From: Nemophila menziesii
Lineage: Eukaryota; Streptophyta; Magnoliopsida; Boraginales; Hydrophyllaceae
Length of the DNA stretch: 64,000 nucleotides
NCBI GenBank assembly: GCA_029959085.1
Contig: JARWIR010000016.1
Location: 11,205,441 to 11,269,440 of the forward strand
Direction of reading: 5' to 3'
In this document: piece after piece, positions 22,201 through 33,951 of the stretch
How positions within the stretch are numbered: the first letter of the stretch is position 1
How the letters are laid out: every line of letters begins with the position of its first letter
Made by a program: the position numbers and the translations under genes
The notes under the pieces: model-generated
Told to the model about the DNA's origin: nothing
The model's input: only the letters and a program-made list of their open reading frames with translations
The model's database searches: none

Positions 22201-22853
22201 GGTTTGTTAGAGAACAAAGCTTGGAATATTATAGAGATTAATCATAAGGTAAAAGCTATGATTAAAGATTATTTTGAATCAAGAGTTCAGGATGGGAATG
22301 GTCCTGGAGACATTGGCATGGAGGATTCTGAAACTAACCCTCTCATTTCGGATACATGCGACCTTGTTTGGATGTGTGATGCATCCTTTAAAAAAGTCTG
22401 GGAACCTTCGGGAGTTGCCGCCATTGGTATCAATAAAGAAGGAATAATTACGGAAAAGATAACAAGAAGATGTGTTGTGGAAAGTCCTATCGTAGGTGAA
22501 TGTTGGGCTATCTTACTTGCTATGAGGAAGCCAACCCTCCTCAATTACCGAAGTATCACATTTTACTCCGATAACCTTGAGCTTTTTCAATGTATTTCTC
22601 AAGTTTCAGGTCTTCTATGGCATATTTATCCGTTTATTGCCGAAATGAAGAGCTGGCTATCCAATTTTTCGTCTTGAAGATTGCTCACATTAGTAGAAAT
22701 CTGAATGGGACTGCAGACGTGCTTGCCAAATGCACTCGTTGTATGATATACCTTGACCAGTGGGTTTATTTCCCCTGTTTTTGGTGCATTCATTTTTCTT
22801 CATTTTATGTGTAATTAAATTGATTTGCTTTTATTGAAGAAAGAAAAAATATA

Positions 22854-22857
<4 letters not shown>

Positions 22858-22890
<33 letters not shown>
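22858..22890. repeat. (TA)n microsatellite at the LINE 3' end
   Basis: About 16 TA dinucleotides follow the A-rich 3' end of the LINE. It may be an expanded LINE tail or a simple repeat that arose at the junction. Confidence 0.8.
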
Positions 22891-22894
<4 letters not shown>

Positions 22895-24409
22895 ATATAA
22901 TTTTGAATCAATTTTTTAAATAGATGTCCATTGACCACTTCATTATACTAGTTGATCAAGACCTTTGAGCACAGTGACTTTGGCGATATTGACCTTTTTG
23001 TTGATTTTCTTAGGCCCGACCTAACCGTGGTTTTTCGACGTTCCGGATCAGTTTTTTAGATCAGGTCTACAAATTGTGAGAATTTTTGTAATTTTGTTGG
23101 TTTTATTCTTTGACTACAATCTTTTGAGTACGTCGACCGGGCTATTTTGATTGTTGACTAAGTTAACCAGAACTGTTCTCAAAGTTCTTTGTCGTTCTCA
23201 ATTTTTTTTGAAGCCTTTTGAGTATTTTTGTCGTTTTCCTTGCATTGTTCTTTGACCACGCTGATCGGAGCTATTTTATTTGTTGACTAAGTTGACTGGA
23301 GGTATTCTTAAGGTTTTCTAGCATTTTAAATTCGTTTATCCAAACTTTGAGTTTTTTGTCGTTTTCTTGTATTGATTTATTGTTCTGCCATTCGACCGGA
23401 ATACAAGATATTTACTATGGCATGTGACAATAATTTTGACCTGACAAGTTTGGATTCGTTGATTAAAACTATTTTTAACACTGACTGCATTGATTAGGTG
23501 TTTGTTAAGATTTTTTATCATTCTGAGTCCATATTAAGGGTTGTTTATCCATATTTCCGTGTAGCTTGTTGTTTTTGGTATTGTGTTGATGTGTTGCTCT
23601 TAATCATGGTAACTTTGGATATTTGCAATACAAGACTTTTATTTTCGCAAGTTAAGGTACAGAGTTATACTCGTGCATACAAATTTGAAAGAATGTTTTG
23701 TTTAGGTTTCCATTAGCATCTCCAAATTTTGGACGACATGCGAAAAGTGGATATATTAAGCACTCTTTACTGTATAAAATCCTATTATGATATAACAAAT
23801 CAAAATTGATTTGTATTATCGTTTTGTGAAGGATGTTATTTCTCGTGTTGATTTTATTGTTAGGACTCAAGGTTATTTTGCAGATTTGTTGACCGTTGAG
23901 GTTGATATCTAGTTCAAGTGTTTCTTGAACTTTGTTGTCGTTTTCTATTTAAGTTAAGCCATTTAGGGGTTTTTATTTATGATATCTAGCTCAAGTGTTC
24001 CAAACGTAGTTGGCATATACCATTTGAATTCTGCCTTTCGAGACTTATTCTGACTTTCAAGGCTTATTCAGCCATTCGAGGCTTATTCCGTCTTTTCAGA
24101 CTTGCTCTGCCTTTTGAGGCTTATTCAGCCCTTTGAGGCTTATTCTGCCTTTCGAGGATCATTTAGCCCTTTGAGCCTTTTTGAAAGAGGAAGGGAGATA
24201 TTTGAAGATTAGTGATTTATTTCTTGACTCCCTAAGCGGATTATTTTCAAGGTGAAGAAATTTGTTTGAGGTGGAGATATATCAGGTTATTTGGGTCTCG
24301 ATTACGGAATTTGTTTCAAGGTCAAGACTTTTAGAGTTATGACCCAAATTCTTCTTTGTATGGCCTAACTCATTTAGTTATCAACTCTAGTATCTCTATT
24401 TACCTATAA
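22891..24409. other. Unassigned repeat-rich DNA
   Basis: No coding region is supported. Diverged copies of a block containing TTGACTAAGTTGAC, TTTGTCGTTTTC and TTGACCACG recur at about 23100-23310, suggesting an old tandem or LTR-type repeat. The minisatellite at 24029-24190 lies inside. The region could be LTR or 5' sequence of the gypsy fragment that follows, but no boundary or target duplication was found. Confidence 0.4.
24029..24190. repeat. Degenerate 18-20 bp minisatellite
   Basis: About eight to nine imperfect copies of a unit like GCCTTTCGAGGCTTATTCT, with TTCGAGGC/TTTGAGGC cores. It lies upstream of the gypsy pol remnant. Confidence 0.85.
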
Positions 24410-25691
24410 TTACAGTGTATAGTTAACCTCTTTGTCAGTGGTGTATACCCTACGAATTTCAATCCACAACAAAGATAGATGTTAAGTCATAGAGCCAGAC
24501 AATTCTTTTGGGACGAGCCCTACCTCTTCAAAGTTTGCAGATCAAGTTATCAAAAGATGCGTCCATGAGGGCGAAATTAATAAAATCATGGCAAGCTGTC
24601 ATGGCTCACTGTATGGTGACCACTTTAAAGGCGATAGAACAACAGCAAAAATTCTTCAATCTGGTTTCTATTGGCCTACCTTACACAAAGATTGTCATCA
24701 ATTCGTTCAGACATGTCAAAGATGGCATTTCACTAGTAATATATCAAAAAGGGATGAGATGCCGCTCAACAATATTTTAGAAGTCGAAATCTTTGATGTA
24801 TGGGGAATAGATTTCATGGGACCTTTCATCACTTCCCATGGTAATCTTTATATTTTGCTAGCAGTAGATTACGTATCCAAGTGGGTAGAAGCAGTGGCAA
24901 CACCAAAAAACGATGCTAAAACAGTTATATCATTCCTGAAGACACACATCTTTTCAAGACATGGTACGCCACGTGTTCTTATTAGTGATAAAGGTACCCA
25001 CTTCATCAATTTTCAGTTGAGAGCTGCCCTTCATAAGTTGGGGGTGAGAAACCACACTTCAACCGGTTATCATCCCCAAACTAACGGTCAAGCTGAGGTT
25101 TCTAATCGAGAAATCATATCTATTCTTGAAAAGACCGTCAACAAAACGAGGAAGGACTGGTCATTAAAACTAGATGATGCTCTCTGGGCTTACATAACAG
25201 CAGTCAAAACGCCAGTTGGGCCATCTCCTTATCGCATGGTCTACGGCAAAGCATGTCATCTTCCTATTGAGATTGAATCTCGTGCGTTATGGGCTACTAA
25301 AATGCTGAATCTAAACCCAGACTTGGCCGGAAAACAAAGGTTGATGCAGTTAAATGAGTTGGATGAATTTTGTTTCCATGCCTATGATAATTCGCATCTC
25401 TACAAGGAGAAAACAAAGAGATGGCATGATAAACGAATCCGTCCAAAGACGTTCGAGAGAGGACAAAAGAAACTGTTATAAGATTCTAGATTCTCGAACT
25501 ACCCGGGTAAGCTAAAATCCTGTTGGGGAGGACCTTATATTGTTATAAAAGTCACACCTCATGGAGCGATCGAAATTGAACATCCAACCGAGCAAAGGAC
25601 ATTCATGGTGAATGGCCAGCGTTTGAAGTTATACCATGATAGTGAGGACTTTGGTCAAGAGGAGACGATCATTCTCGAAGAACACGCTTAA
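24410..25691 (+). pseudogene. Gypsy integrase pseudogene
   Basis: The main open block (24588-25481) has an HHCC-type zinc-binding start, the catalytic core with WGIDFMGPF and VDYVSKWVEA, then a GTPRVLISDKGTHF block and YHPQTNGQAE, the D, D and E blocks of retroviral-type integrases. A frameshift near 24540 separates the WDEPYLFK lead-in. Another near 25480 separates the C-terminal PGKLKSCWGGPY region, which ends at TAA 25689-25691. At least two lesions; not functional. Confidence 0.9.
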
Positions 25692-25909
25692 CCCGAGGTA
25701 CACGTCGAACTAAACGACGTTAAACAAAAGTGCTCTTGGGAGACACCCCTTGTTTTAACTGCTTTTAGGTTAGTTTTATGTTTCGTACTGTAAATTTCTA
25801 AGTTAGTGTATATTTTAATGTGTTTACAATCTAATAGGAGAGAAAGGTAGTGTGTTAGTTGTGCAGCAAACGAGTTTGGGGTCGAAAGAGAAAAAAATGG
25901 GGAAATCTG

Positions 25910-26320
25910 GTTTCTCTAACCGGTAGGCCGGCAGATTCATCGGTATACCGGTGGAAAAACCGTGCCACGGTTTTTGAAATCAGATTGTTCACCGAGAGTT
26001 GGTTTAACAGAAACCATGTTCGCTTTTGTCGACACAGTTTTTCAAATTTTCGACCGGTAAACCGCCCAAGGAAAAAACCGTGACACAGTTTTGTGAATCA
26101 GGTTTTATAATGAGGCAAAGTTTTTCGAAAAATTGTTCGACCAGTAAACCGCCCAGATGACCGGTATACCGGCGCCCAGAAAACCATGACACGATTTTTC
26201 GAAACAGGTTTTATGCCGAGAGCAACAAGAAGAAAACCGTGTTCGCTTTTGTCGACACTGTTTATGACGTCAGCACCGGTAAGCCGGCGAATCGACCGGT
26301 ATGCCGGTCTGAGGCGGTTT
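25910..26320. repeat. CCGGT-palindrome-rich spacer
   Basis: Repeated motifs such as CCGGTATACCGG, CCGGTAAACCG and CCGGTAAGCCGG alternate with AAAACCGTGNCACGGTTTT-like stretches, about 100 bp apart. The same kind of motif occurs at 63810-63990 on the other element. It lies between pol and the third ORF and is probably element-specific non-coding DNA. Confidence 0.75.
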
Positions 26321-26669
26321 GTTACCATATCAACTTCTTACCTTACCAAGATTAAAACCTAGCCTCTCCAATACGAATTTTTCAGACCCAAACCTTATAA
26401 ATAGACCTTGAAGCTTGATTAAACCTCTACAACAAACACAACAACAACAAGAAACCTCTCCTCCTTCCTCCATAAACACATATTCTTCATCAAATTCATC
26501 ATACTACACCATGAAACACCACCTATATCATCAAGCTATCAAGAATTCTTCTAAGAACAATCAAGAAACGTTCTTCTATCATTAAATCCAAGCAAGAAAC
26601 TCAAGTCACACCAATCTTTCTTAACTTTATTCCATCCTTGGTGTAACTTGAGTTGTGGGTTAATCAGAG

Positions 26670-27011
26670 ATGACAAACAGAACGGATGCTATGGATTATA
26701 AGAGGAAGTGTTCAATCTTAGGGAAGAACAAAAATTTGTTTGGAGCTACAATTGAAAAGGCCATCAACCTCGATGAGCCTATTGAATAGAAACCAAAGAT
26801 AGAGGCACCAGCACAACCACTACGAAAGAGATTAACAGCTAGAATGAGTGTACCACCAAGGCCAAAAGCAAAGACACCAATTCAAGATCAAAGTTTTTCT
26901 TTTTCATATCGAAATAATTTTTGCATGCCACCAGTATGGGCAACCAAATTACAAGATGAAGTCAATTATATTAAGAAAATAATCTGCCGCACTCTAGGAG
27001 GAAATTGACAA
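26670..27011 (+). pseudogene. Decayed third ORF of the Athila-like element
   Basis: Starts MTNRTDAMDYKRK, close to the start of the minus-strand ORF at 63432 (MTNRTDSMFTYRR). It has an in-frame TAG near 26789 and is closed by TGA near 27011, where similarity to the longer copy is lost. The A/T-rich sequence after 27011 looks unrelated. Confidence 0.7.
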
Positions 27012-27631
27012 GATTAATTTGATAAACGAATCCCGTTTTCAGGTTTAGTGTCCCTTTTTTTGGTTTTTACAATGTAATGAAGTATAGTTATATTTGGAAC
27101 AAAAAAAAGTATAGTTATTGATTTCGGCTTTAAAATTGGGCCTTTTTTCCTAGATTTTTTATAAGGCACGAAATTATAATATGGACTAATAGCATTATAA
27201 ATTGCCTGTTACATGTTACATTGAAACCAGCCCATATGTTATGCTTGTTTAAATATATGGCCCGTTATTGTAGCAAAAATCAGCTTGTTAGTTATCTTGT
27301 TATCTGACCGATTCAAATTAAAAAAATAAAAATATTAGTCATGAAAGTTTCGCGGGAGCTCCACATCTACCTAAAATGAAGAAATTCAAAAGAAAATAGT
27401 TTCGAAGTTTAACTTCATTCATTGATCTTCAATGTCAACTGAATTTCCACTTAATATTCATATTTTTTCAATATAATTTTGCTTCGCATCTCAAAAAGTT
27501 ACCCACATTATATACACAGCGAGTGTGTTTTATTACATTATACGGTACAACCATTTCGATTCGGGTAAAATTCGATCGCATTACATTGAGGTGAAACGAT
27601 TGTTTGTATATAAAGAGAGCAGTTAAGAAAG
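27012..27631. other. Upstream region of SEC6
   Basis: About 620 bp of AT-rich sequence between the gypsy remnant and SEC6. The SEC6 promoter must lie here or further left, inside repeat-derived DNA. No convincing regulatory motif can be singled out. TATATAAAG at 27607-27615 lies too close to the ATG to be a sure TATA box. Confidence 0.4.
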
Positions 27632-30600
27632 ATGATGGCAGATGATTTAGGCGTGGAGGCGAGGGACGCCGCCGTGCGAGAGGTGGCGAAGATCTTACCT
27701 ACGCCGGACCTGTTGCAAACCATCGCTTCCATCAAAGCCGATTACATTGCTCGCCAACATGTTAGCCTTTTTCTAATTGTCCTATTTTTTTTTCTCAGAA
27801 TGCTTTATGTATATATTATGCTATGGAGTAATCACTCACCGGAAACTAAACAAGCAACTGATATTCAATCGGGGTATATTTGGCAATCGTGCAAAACACA
27901 GGGACCATTAATGCAATTTACACCAAATAAATATAAAAAATTCCACAGTATACTTAGATGCGACCTATTTATAACTGTGAGATAACGGTTTGTGATTTGG
28001 AGTTTAGATGAAAACTTCTCATAATCAAAAGACCTATTTATAATAGTAATCTCGTGAATCACAAAACTGAAATTATTGATTACGTGAAGCAGTGAAGGAT
28101 AGACCTATTTTTAGTATAATTGCATTAATGGATATGATTTTCCTATCACGTACTGACTTGTATAATCCTGTTTCTAATTTAGGCAAATGATGCACAACTA
28201 AGTAACATGGTTGCTCAACAGGTTAATCCTTACTTTAACTTTACATTCATCTCCTTTCCTTTAATCTTATTAAGTAAAAGTAGTCTCATTATTTCATCAC
28301 TATGAATGTTGTAATATGATTCTATATTTCATCAAATGTAGGTTGAAAAAGCGCAAACTGGTTTAGAATCACTTTCCTTTTCACAAAAAACCATTGAACA
28401 ATTACGAGATAACTTCATTGATATTGATAAGTATGCATATAGTGAATTTGATAATCATTTCTTCATTTATTCAAACTGATACAATTTCTAAAACAGGCTT
28501 TGCCAAGAATGCCAAACATTAATTGAAAATCACGACCAAATTAGGGTTCTTAGTTACACAAGGAATAACTTAAACATGACTTTAAAGGTTAGTTTACTTT
28601 TTTTCTCTAATTTTATTCATACCTTTTCCATTTTACTTAAAAGCCATTGTTCTTTTATAGGATGTAGAAGGTATGATGTCTATTTCTACAGAAGCTGCAG
28701 AAGCAAGAGACTCTTTAAGTGATGATAGAGAACTTACCAACACTTATGAAGTACATTTTCTGTTCAAAATCTTATCAAATGCACATCTCATATTACAGTA
28801 AATATGTTAATTTAAATTTAATTTTCCTTTGGACATAGAGATTAACTGCTTTAGATGGAAAACGAAGATTTGCATTAGCAGCTGCTGGATCTCATAAAGA
28901 AGAAGTTGGGAGATTAAGGTTAACACACTTTCTTTAGATTTAAACTAGTTTTTGTGCTATAAGTTATCTAAAAGATGAACATGTAAGTGTATTTTAATGG
29001 AAAGTATTTTGTAGTGAATATTTTGAAGATGTAGATCGTACATGGGAAACATTTGAGAAGACTTTATGGGCTCATATTTCAAACTTCTACAAACTTGCTA
29101 AAGAAAGGTACACTCAACTTTCAAAAACTCGGAATTTAGTATATTATGGTGCTCATTTGTATAATGTTTCTCTTTTACAGCCCACAAACACTTGTTCGTG
29201 CTGTAAGGTTTGTGTAAATTTTACTTTAAATTAATATTTTTATTGAACCATTTTAATTAATGTTTTTAATTTTTTTAGGGTTGTTGAAATGCAAGAAATT
29301 TTGGATGAGCAACTTGCTGAAGAAGCAGCTGAGGCTGAAGGAGGTGGTGCTATGGACTCTGTAGCCAAGTATATTCTAATTTGATGCCTTTTTTCGTATG
29401 AAAATTAAACTTTGGGTTACTTTAAGAAATAATCCAAAGTTTATTGCCTCTTTTGTTACTTTTAAAGTTTGACTTGTTTCTATTTACTTGCAGAAAAGTT
29501 ACTATTTCTAAGTCGAAGTTTCAGGGAAAAGGCTACAGGGATAAATGTTACGAGAATTTAAAACAATCTGTTGAAGATCGTTTTGACAAGCTAATTGCTG
29601 AGGTTTCACTCTTATCATTTTTTACGATTTTAATTTTTTTTACTGTTATATTTGAAACTCAATTTTCTGGGGTGATGCAGGAAGATTTAAAAACTGCTAT
29701 AGAGGAGGCTCGAAAGGTACTAGAATTTGTTATCGGAATTTCTTTGATGAGGATTATAATTGAACTTTTTAATAACAATTAATTTGTTTAATTTCAGATG
29801 GGTGAAGAGCTAGGGGATATATATGATTACGTGGCTCCTTGCTTCCCTAAAAGGTTAGTTAGAATATAATGCATTTGGATCTAAAACGCCTTATTACTTT
29901 AATTTTTATGGTTACAGATATGAAATATTCCAGCTCATGGTAAATATATATACGGAAAGAATAATTCAATGGCTTAGACGACTCAGTGGTCGAGCTGATG
30001 AACTAACAAATATAGAGATTTTAAAGGTAATCTTTTTTTATCCTTTGAGTTGTCATTATTTGTGTTATAATTACTTAAATACCCTTAACTAGGTAACTGG
30101 TTGGGTTGTTGAATACCAAGATAATCTAATTGCACTTGGAGTTGATGAGTCATTATCTCAAGTTAGTGCTGAAAGTGGAGCAATGGACCCACTCATGAAT
30201 GCATATGTTGAAAGAATGCAAGCTACTACAAGGGTAAAGATTCGTTTAATATCTGAATTTTAATTTAAATAATTAAAAAAACTCTTTTATTTGATTTAAT
30301 TAATGAAATGTATTTACAGAAATGGTACTTAAATATACTCGAAGCTGATAAAGTTCAACCACCAAAGAGAACTGAAGAAGGAAAGCTTTATACACCAGCT
30401 GCTGTTGATTTATTTAGAATACTTGGAGAACAAGTACAAATTGTACGCGAAAATAGTACTGATATTATGTTATTCAGAATTGCTTTAGCTGTAATACAGG
30501 TAAGTTTGTGTATTTATATGATTATTTAAAAGATGAGCGATGATAAAAAGTAATTATATGTTTATTTCTTCAAGATAATGATGGATTTTCAAGCAGCTGA

Positions 30601-30722
30601 AATGGAGAGATTACAAGAACCTGCAGCTCAAATTGGTTTAGAACCTATATGTGCTATGGTGTGTTAATTTCTTTTAATAATTTTAGTTTTTAAAATTATG
30701 TTTTATGGTTATAATAAGATTG

Positions 30723-30763
<41 letters not shown>

Positions 30764-32098
30764 GACAGATAAACAACAATCTTCGATGTTATGATCTTGC
30801 ACAGGAGCTTAGTTCAAGCACAATTGAAGCTCTTACTGAGAATTATGCTGAGCAAGTAAAGGATTAAAATAGTTACTTTCTTTCTTAGTTAGTTAGTTAT
30901 ACTAATTAATTTGTTTCAGGTTAGTTTTGATGATACATGTAAAGGATTTCTAGATGTAGCAAAGGTATAATTTGGGTTTGTTTTTCATTTTAATTAATTG
31001 TTTTTGATATTATGATTTGTGTTTTTAACCAGGAAGCTATTCATAAAGTTGTGAGTGTTATCTTTCAAGATCCAGGGATAAAGGATTTACTTGTACAATT
31101 ATATCAAAAGGGTATAAACTATAAACTATAAACTAATATTTTCCATTAAATTATCCTTATATTTGCATTTAACTTGTCCTTGTGTAATGTAACTCAGAAT
31201 GGTTTGAAGGGGGTGTAACTGAGTTTCTAGTGGAAACATTTGACGATTATTTTCAGGATGTTAAAATGTAAGTTGATTTATTATTTGTCTATGTAACTTA
31301 ATTTACTAATTATTTTGTTGAAAAAAGGTATAATGAAGAAAGATCTTTTAAAAGATTTGTGGAGGCTTTTCTTGAGGAAACTGTAGTTGTTTATGTTGAT
31401 CATTTACTCACACAGGTTACTTTTCATTCATTTTACTTAGTAGATTAGATTAAAGTGGTTAAATTAAATAAATGTGTGTGTGTAGAAAAATTATATAAAG
31501 GAAGAAACAATCGAAAGAATGACTTTAGATGAGGAGATACTCACGGATTTCTTTAAGAAATATGTTACTGCTTCTGTAAGTTGAATTTAATGTTTGGTAA
31601 TGGTATTAGATATTTATTAATTAGTTTTAAATGGTGAATGTACAGAAAGTTGATAATAGAATAACAGTATTAACGGATTTAAGAGATATTTGTTCATCTG
31701 AGAGCCCAGATTCATTTATACTTGCGTATACAAATATACTTGAGCATCAACCAGATTGTCCTGTAAGTAAATTTTATTAATTTATTTATTTTTCTCGTAT
31801 TGTTTCTTGGGTATTAAAGTTGGTGCTAAATTTACAGCCAGAGGTGGTTGAAAAACTTGTTGCATTACGAGAAGGAATACCACGTAAAGATGCTAAAGAG
31901 GTAAGATTAGATTTATTTATTATGTTTTTAAAATAGAATTAATTTGGTGGTAATAAATGTGTATAGGTGATGCAAGAATGTAAAGAAATGTACCAGAATT
32001 CTTTAATTGATGGACGTCCTCCTAAGATGGGATTTGTTTTCCGAAGAGTTAAGTGTTTGGCTGCTAAATCTTCTTCTATATGGAGCAAGTTAACATAA
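27632..32098 (+). CDS. SEC6: Exocyst complex subunit SEC6
   Basis: A 25-exon gene predicted from GT-AG junctions: 27632-27760, 28183-28221, 28342-28430, 28497-28587, 28661-28750, 28839-28918, 29015-29107, 29181-29207, 29279-29368, 29494-29602, 29681-29716, 29798-29853, 29918-30026, 30093-30233, 30320-30499, 30575-30658, 30769-30855, 30920-30964, 31033-31111, 31198-31267, 31328-31415, 31486-31575, 31646-31762, 31838-31900, 31967-32098. The exons sum to 2214 nt, giving 737 residues with no stop or frameshift, close to the usual plant length of about 750. SEC6 is a core subunit of the octameric exocyst, which tethers secretory vesicles to the plasma membrane before SNARE fusion and in plants serves polarised growth, cytokinesis and wall deposition. 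The protein starts [15 protein letters not shown] and is helical throughout, as expected for a rod-like tether. Blocks such as DVEGMMSIS and EAEGGGAM are typical. MM at 27632/27635 is the natural start. Confidence 0.96.
30724..30760. repeat. (TA)n microsatellite in SEC6 intron 16
   Basis: About 18 TA units end eight bases before the acceptor (AATGACAG, exon from 30769), so they occupy the place of the usual polypyrimidine tract. Length variation could alter splicing of exon 17. Confidence 0.9.
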
Positions 32099-32774
32099 CA
32101 TAACATACCATAACACCTTTTTATTTTTTTGTACTGTTATCTAAATAAGATATTGATAAGTGCTACCCACTAAATGTATGGGATTCATAATAGAGCTTCC
32201 AACATAAGGGTAGTTAGTTGGGCTCACGTGAATATATATATGATTGATGATATGTAACTTGGGCTCAATATTAAGAAGATTTGTTAGTTAGAGATGTATA
32301 ATGACTTGCTACCCTAGTTTGTGAAACACTCTCTAGACATGGAAATTTAACTCTTTTAATCCGTAGTGATCCATTTATCACTAACTAGCTCTAATTGTGA
32401 GACCAAAATGAGTTCAATGGAGACCACTTTAGCCTGTGATTGTTTTGGTTTAGCCATTGGAGACTAGGACCTAGTAGGGATTTCACCAAAAAAGAACGCA
32501 AAAAAAGGATGAATAATATCAGATGAAAACAAGACGAGAAAATCAAAGGATTGGTTGAAGATCCAAGAAACCAAATAGAAAAGAAAACAAGATTTGGAGG
32601 GGTCATAAATGGAGATGAAGAAAACAACATTTTGGGTAGAGAAAAGCAAAAACGGGAAAACAAGATGATTCCCTGAATTTTTGGAAGAAGAGAGAAAACG
32701 ATTTTGAAAGGTATACATTAGCAATATATGGTAGAAGCATGAGTGATTAGAAGTTGAAACTAACTACATACACT
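32099..32774. other. SEC6 3' flank
   Basis: 3' UTR and downstream DNA of SEC6. Minus-strand open frames at 32391-32724 are Phe/Ser-rich with no recognised domain and look spurious. Nothing else is supported. Confidence 0.5.
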
Positions 32775-33800
32775 ATGAAATCAGGAAAATTAAGCTAAGA
32801 ACTCAACAAACACAGAAATACTTACGATGCATTGTTTCTCTTAAGACAAGTTCAGATTTATTGGTCGAAGTAACGAGGTTGTGGTGAACATACTATGTCA
32901 AGTTACATAAGTATGCCACGTCACTGTAATGAATTGTGATGAACACATACGTTTTATTTACAGATATATGTACAGAAGATACCATGTATATACAAATGTG
33001 ATTGTGATTGTACAAGATATACTTCATCGTAAACTAAATAAACTAAACCTAAACCTAAAGACAATATTTATTTTCTGAATGTCTTTATTGTCTTCATACA
33101 GACCTATATATAAATTCTAGAATAACTGTAACATTAAATAGATGAAGAACGGTCTTGCTTCTTGGGCTTACACGTTGCATTGGATAATTATTGGGCTTCC
33201 ACGTATCTAACTAAACCTCCTAAAGACAATATTTATATTCTGAATGTCTTTATTGTCTTCATGCAGACCTATATATAGATTCTAGAATAACTTGTAACAT
33301 TTAATAGATGAAGAACAATTTTGCTTCTTGGGCTTACACGTTGCATTGGATAATTATTGGGCTTCCATGTATCTAACAATAGTCCTGTAAATATGAAGGA
33401 ACCGTTGATTTTATTTTGCTCCTTCGGATCATTACACGTTGGTGATCCTTCTCTTGGATCATTATAGTCACATGCATAACTAAATCATCGCTAAAACGCA
33501 TACAATTAAACAAGTATTCATAACCCAAAATATGCGAACTACCAGTAATCTATATGCTTCAAATGTATTACACTATGATTATGATAAAGGGTGAGATGAT
33601 TAATAGATATTAACTCGGATTCAAGACTACACACTTAGATATTTCGTAATCTTATAGAAAACAAAATAGGTTTATCTACTCCATAGGTGACTAATCTTGC
33701 CTAGAATATAAATAATAATCTCAGGCTATATAGGTTATGCAACCAACGAGTATCTTCCGATCCATATTGTTCTTACAAAAATATGTGCTCTTTTCAGGAG
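32775..33800. repeat. Dispersed repeat, copy 1 (split by an LTR-like insertion)
   Basis: The blocks 32775-32924 and 33472-33800 align in the same order and orientation with 47925-48375, sharing stretches such as GAACTCAACAAACACAG and CAAAATATGCGAACTACCAG. Copy 1 is interrupted by 32925-33466. The family has no recognised coding capacity or ends. Confidence 0.85.
32925..33466 (-). mobile_element. Solo-LTR-like insertion with internal duplication
   Basis: 542 bp absent from copy 2 of the surrounding repeat and flanked by the 5-bp duplication GTCAC (32920-32924 and 33467-33471). Read on the minus strand it contains TGTTAGATACATGG, a TATATATAGG promoter-like motif twice, and an end in CATTACA. 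A block of about 165 bp (from AAAGACAATATTTAT to GTATCTAAC) is duplicated in tandem. A solo LTR fits the 5-bp duplication; the outer ends TGTAATGA/TCATTATA are not fully canonical. Confidence 0.65.
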
Positions 33801-33951
33801 TGAATCCAAAAGATTAAATTGTTGGTCAAATGAGATTTTACCCAAGTGATGACCATGTTTACGATAATAGTCGATGACTTAATTTAAAGAAATGCTTCAA
33901 ATATTAAAACATTTCTTCTAGTTGTAAAGATTTACGTAATATATTTGAATG

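Larger units (their letters stand above)
16693..22790 (+). pseudogene. LINE ORF2 pseudogene (endonuclease, RT, RNase H)
   Basis: The best continuous block is 20453-21499, a reverse transcriptase palm with AVKIDMAKAYDQVNW, the GIRQGDPLS motif and FADDV. Upstream, 19290-20430 carries many stops and frame changes but keeps recognisable pieces such as DYGLAS and [13 protein letters not shown]. Downstream, 21662-22198 has the zinc-binding C..C...H...C stretch typical of plant LINEs, and 22195-22677 starts RNase H, whose last part moves to another frame near 22680. At least six lesions make it non-functional. Bases 17040-19241 inside this span belong to the inserted MULE. Confidence 0.88.
16300..22850 (+). 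mobile_element. Decayed LINE (non-LTR retrotransposon), interrupted by a MULE
   Basis: From left to right: an endonuclease segment (16693-17039), the Mutator-like insertion (17040-19241), the rest of the endonuclease (from 19251), reverse transcriptase with the FADDV motif (about 20788), a zf-RVT region (about 21840-22030) and RNase H starting LVWMCDASF (about 22355). Joining 17039 directly to 19251 gives a continuous endonuclease-like reading, so the LINE was there first. The 3' end lies around 22850 next to an AT dinucleotide tract. The 5' boundary is not defined. Confidence 0.85.
24410..27011 (+). mobile_element. Truncated Ty3/gypsy element, Athila-like
   Basis: The order is end of pol (integrase), a spacer rich in CCGGT palindromes (about 25910-26310), then a decayed start of a third ORF (26670 on). 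That third ORF and the spacer resemble the minus-strand element at 62245-64000, which ties the two together. gag, protease and most of the reverse transcriptase are missing, and no LTR is recognised. A third ORF after pol is characteristic of Athila-type gypsy elements. Confidence 0.8.

Noticed and set aside
24508..24780. Separate 90-codon gene before the integrase
   Set aside because: It is the wrong-frame shadow of the gypsy integrase; the correct frame reads through the same bases.
27607..27615. TATATAAAG just upstream of SEC6 as a TATA box
   Set aside because: It is only 17 bp before the first ATG, so transcription would start at or after the start codon.
32391..32724. Phe/Ser-rich minus-strand ORFs after SEC6
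   Set aside because: Two overlapping frames with low-complexity products and no family resemblance.
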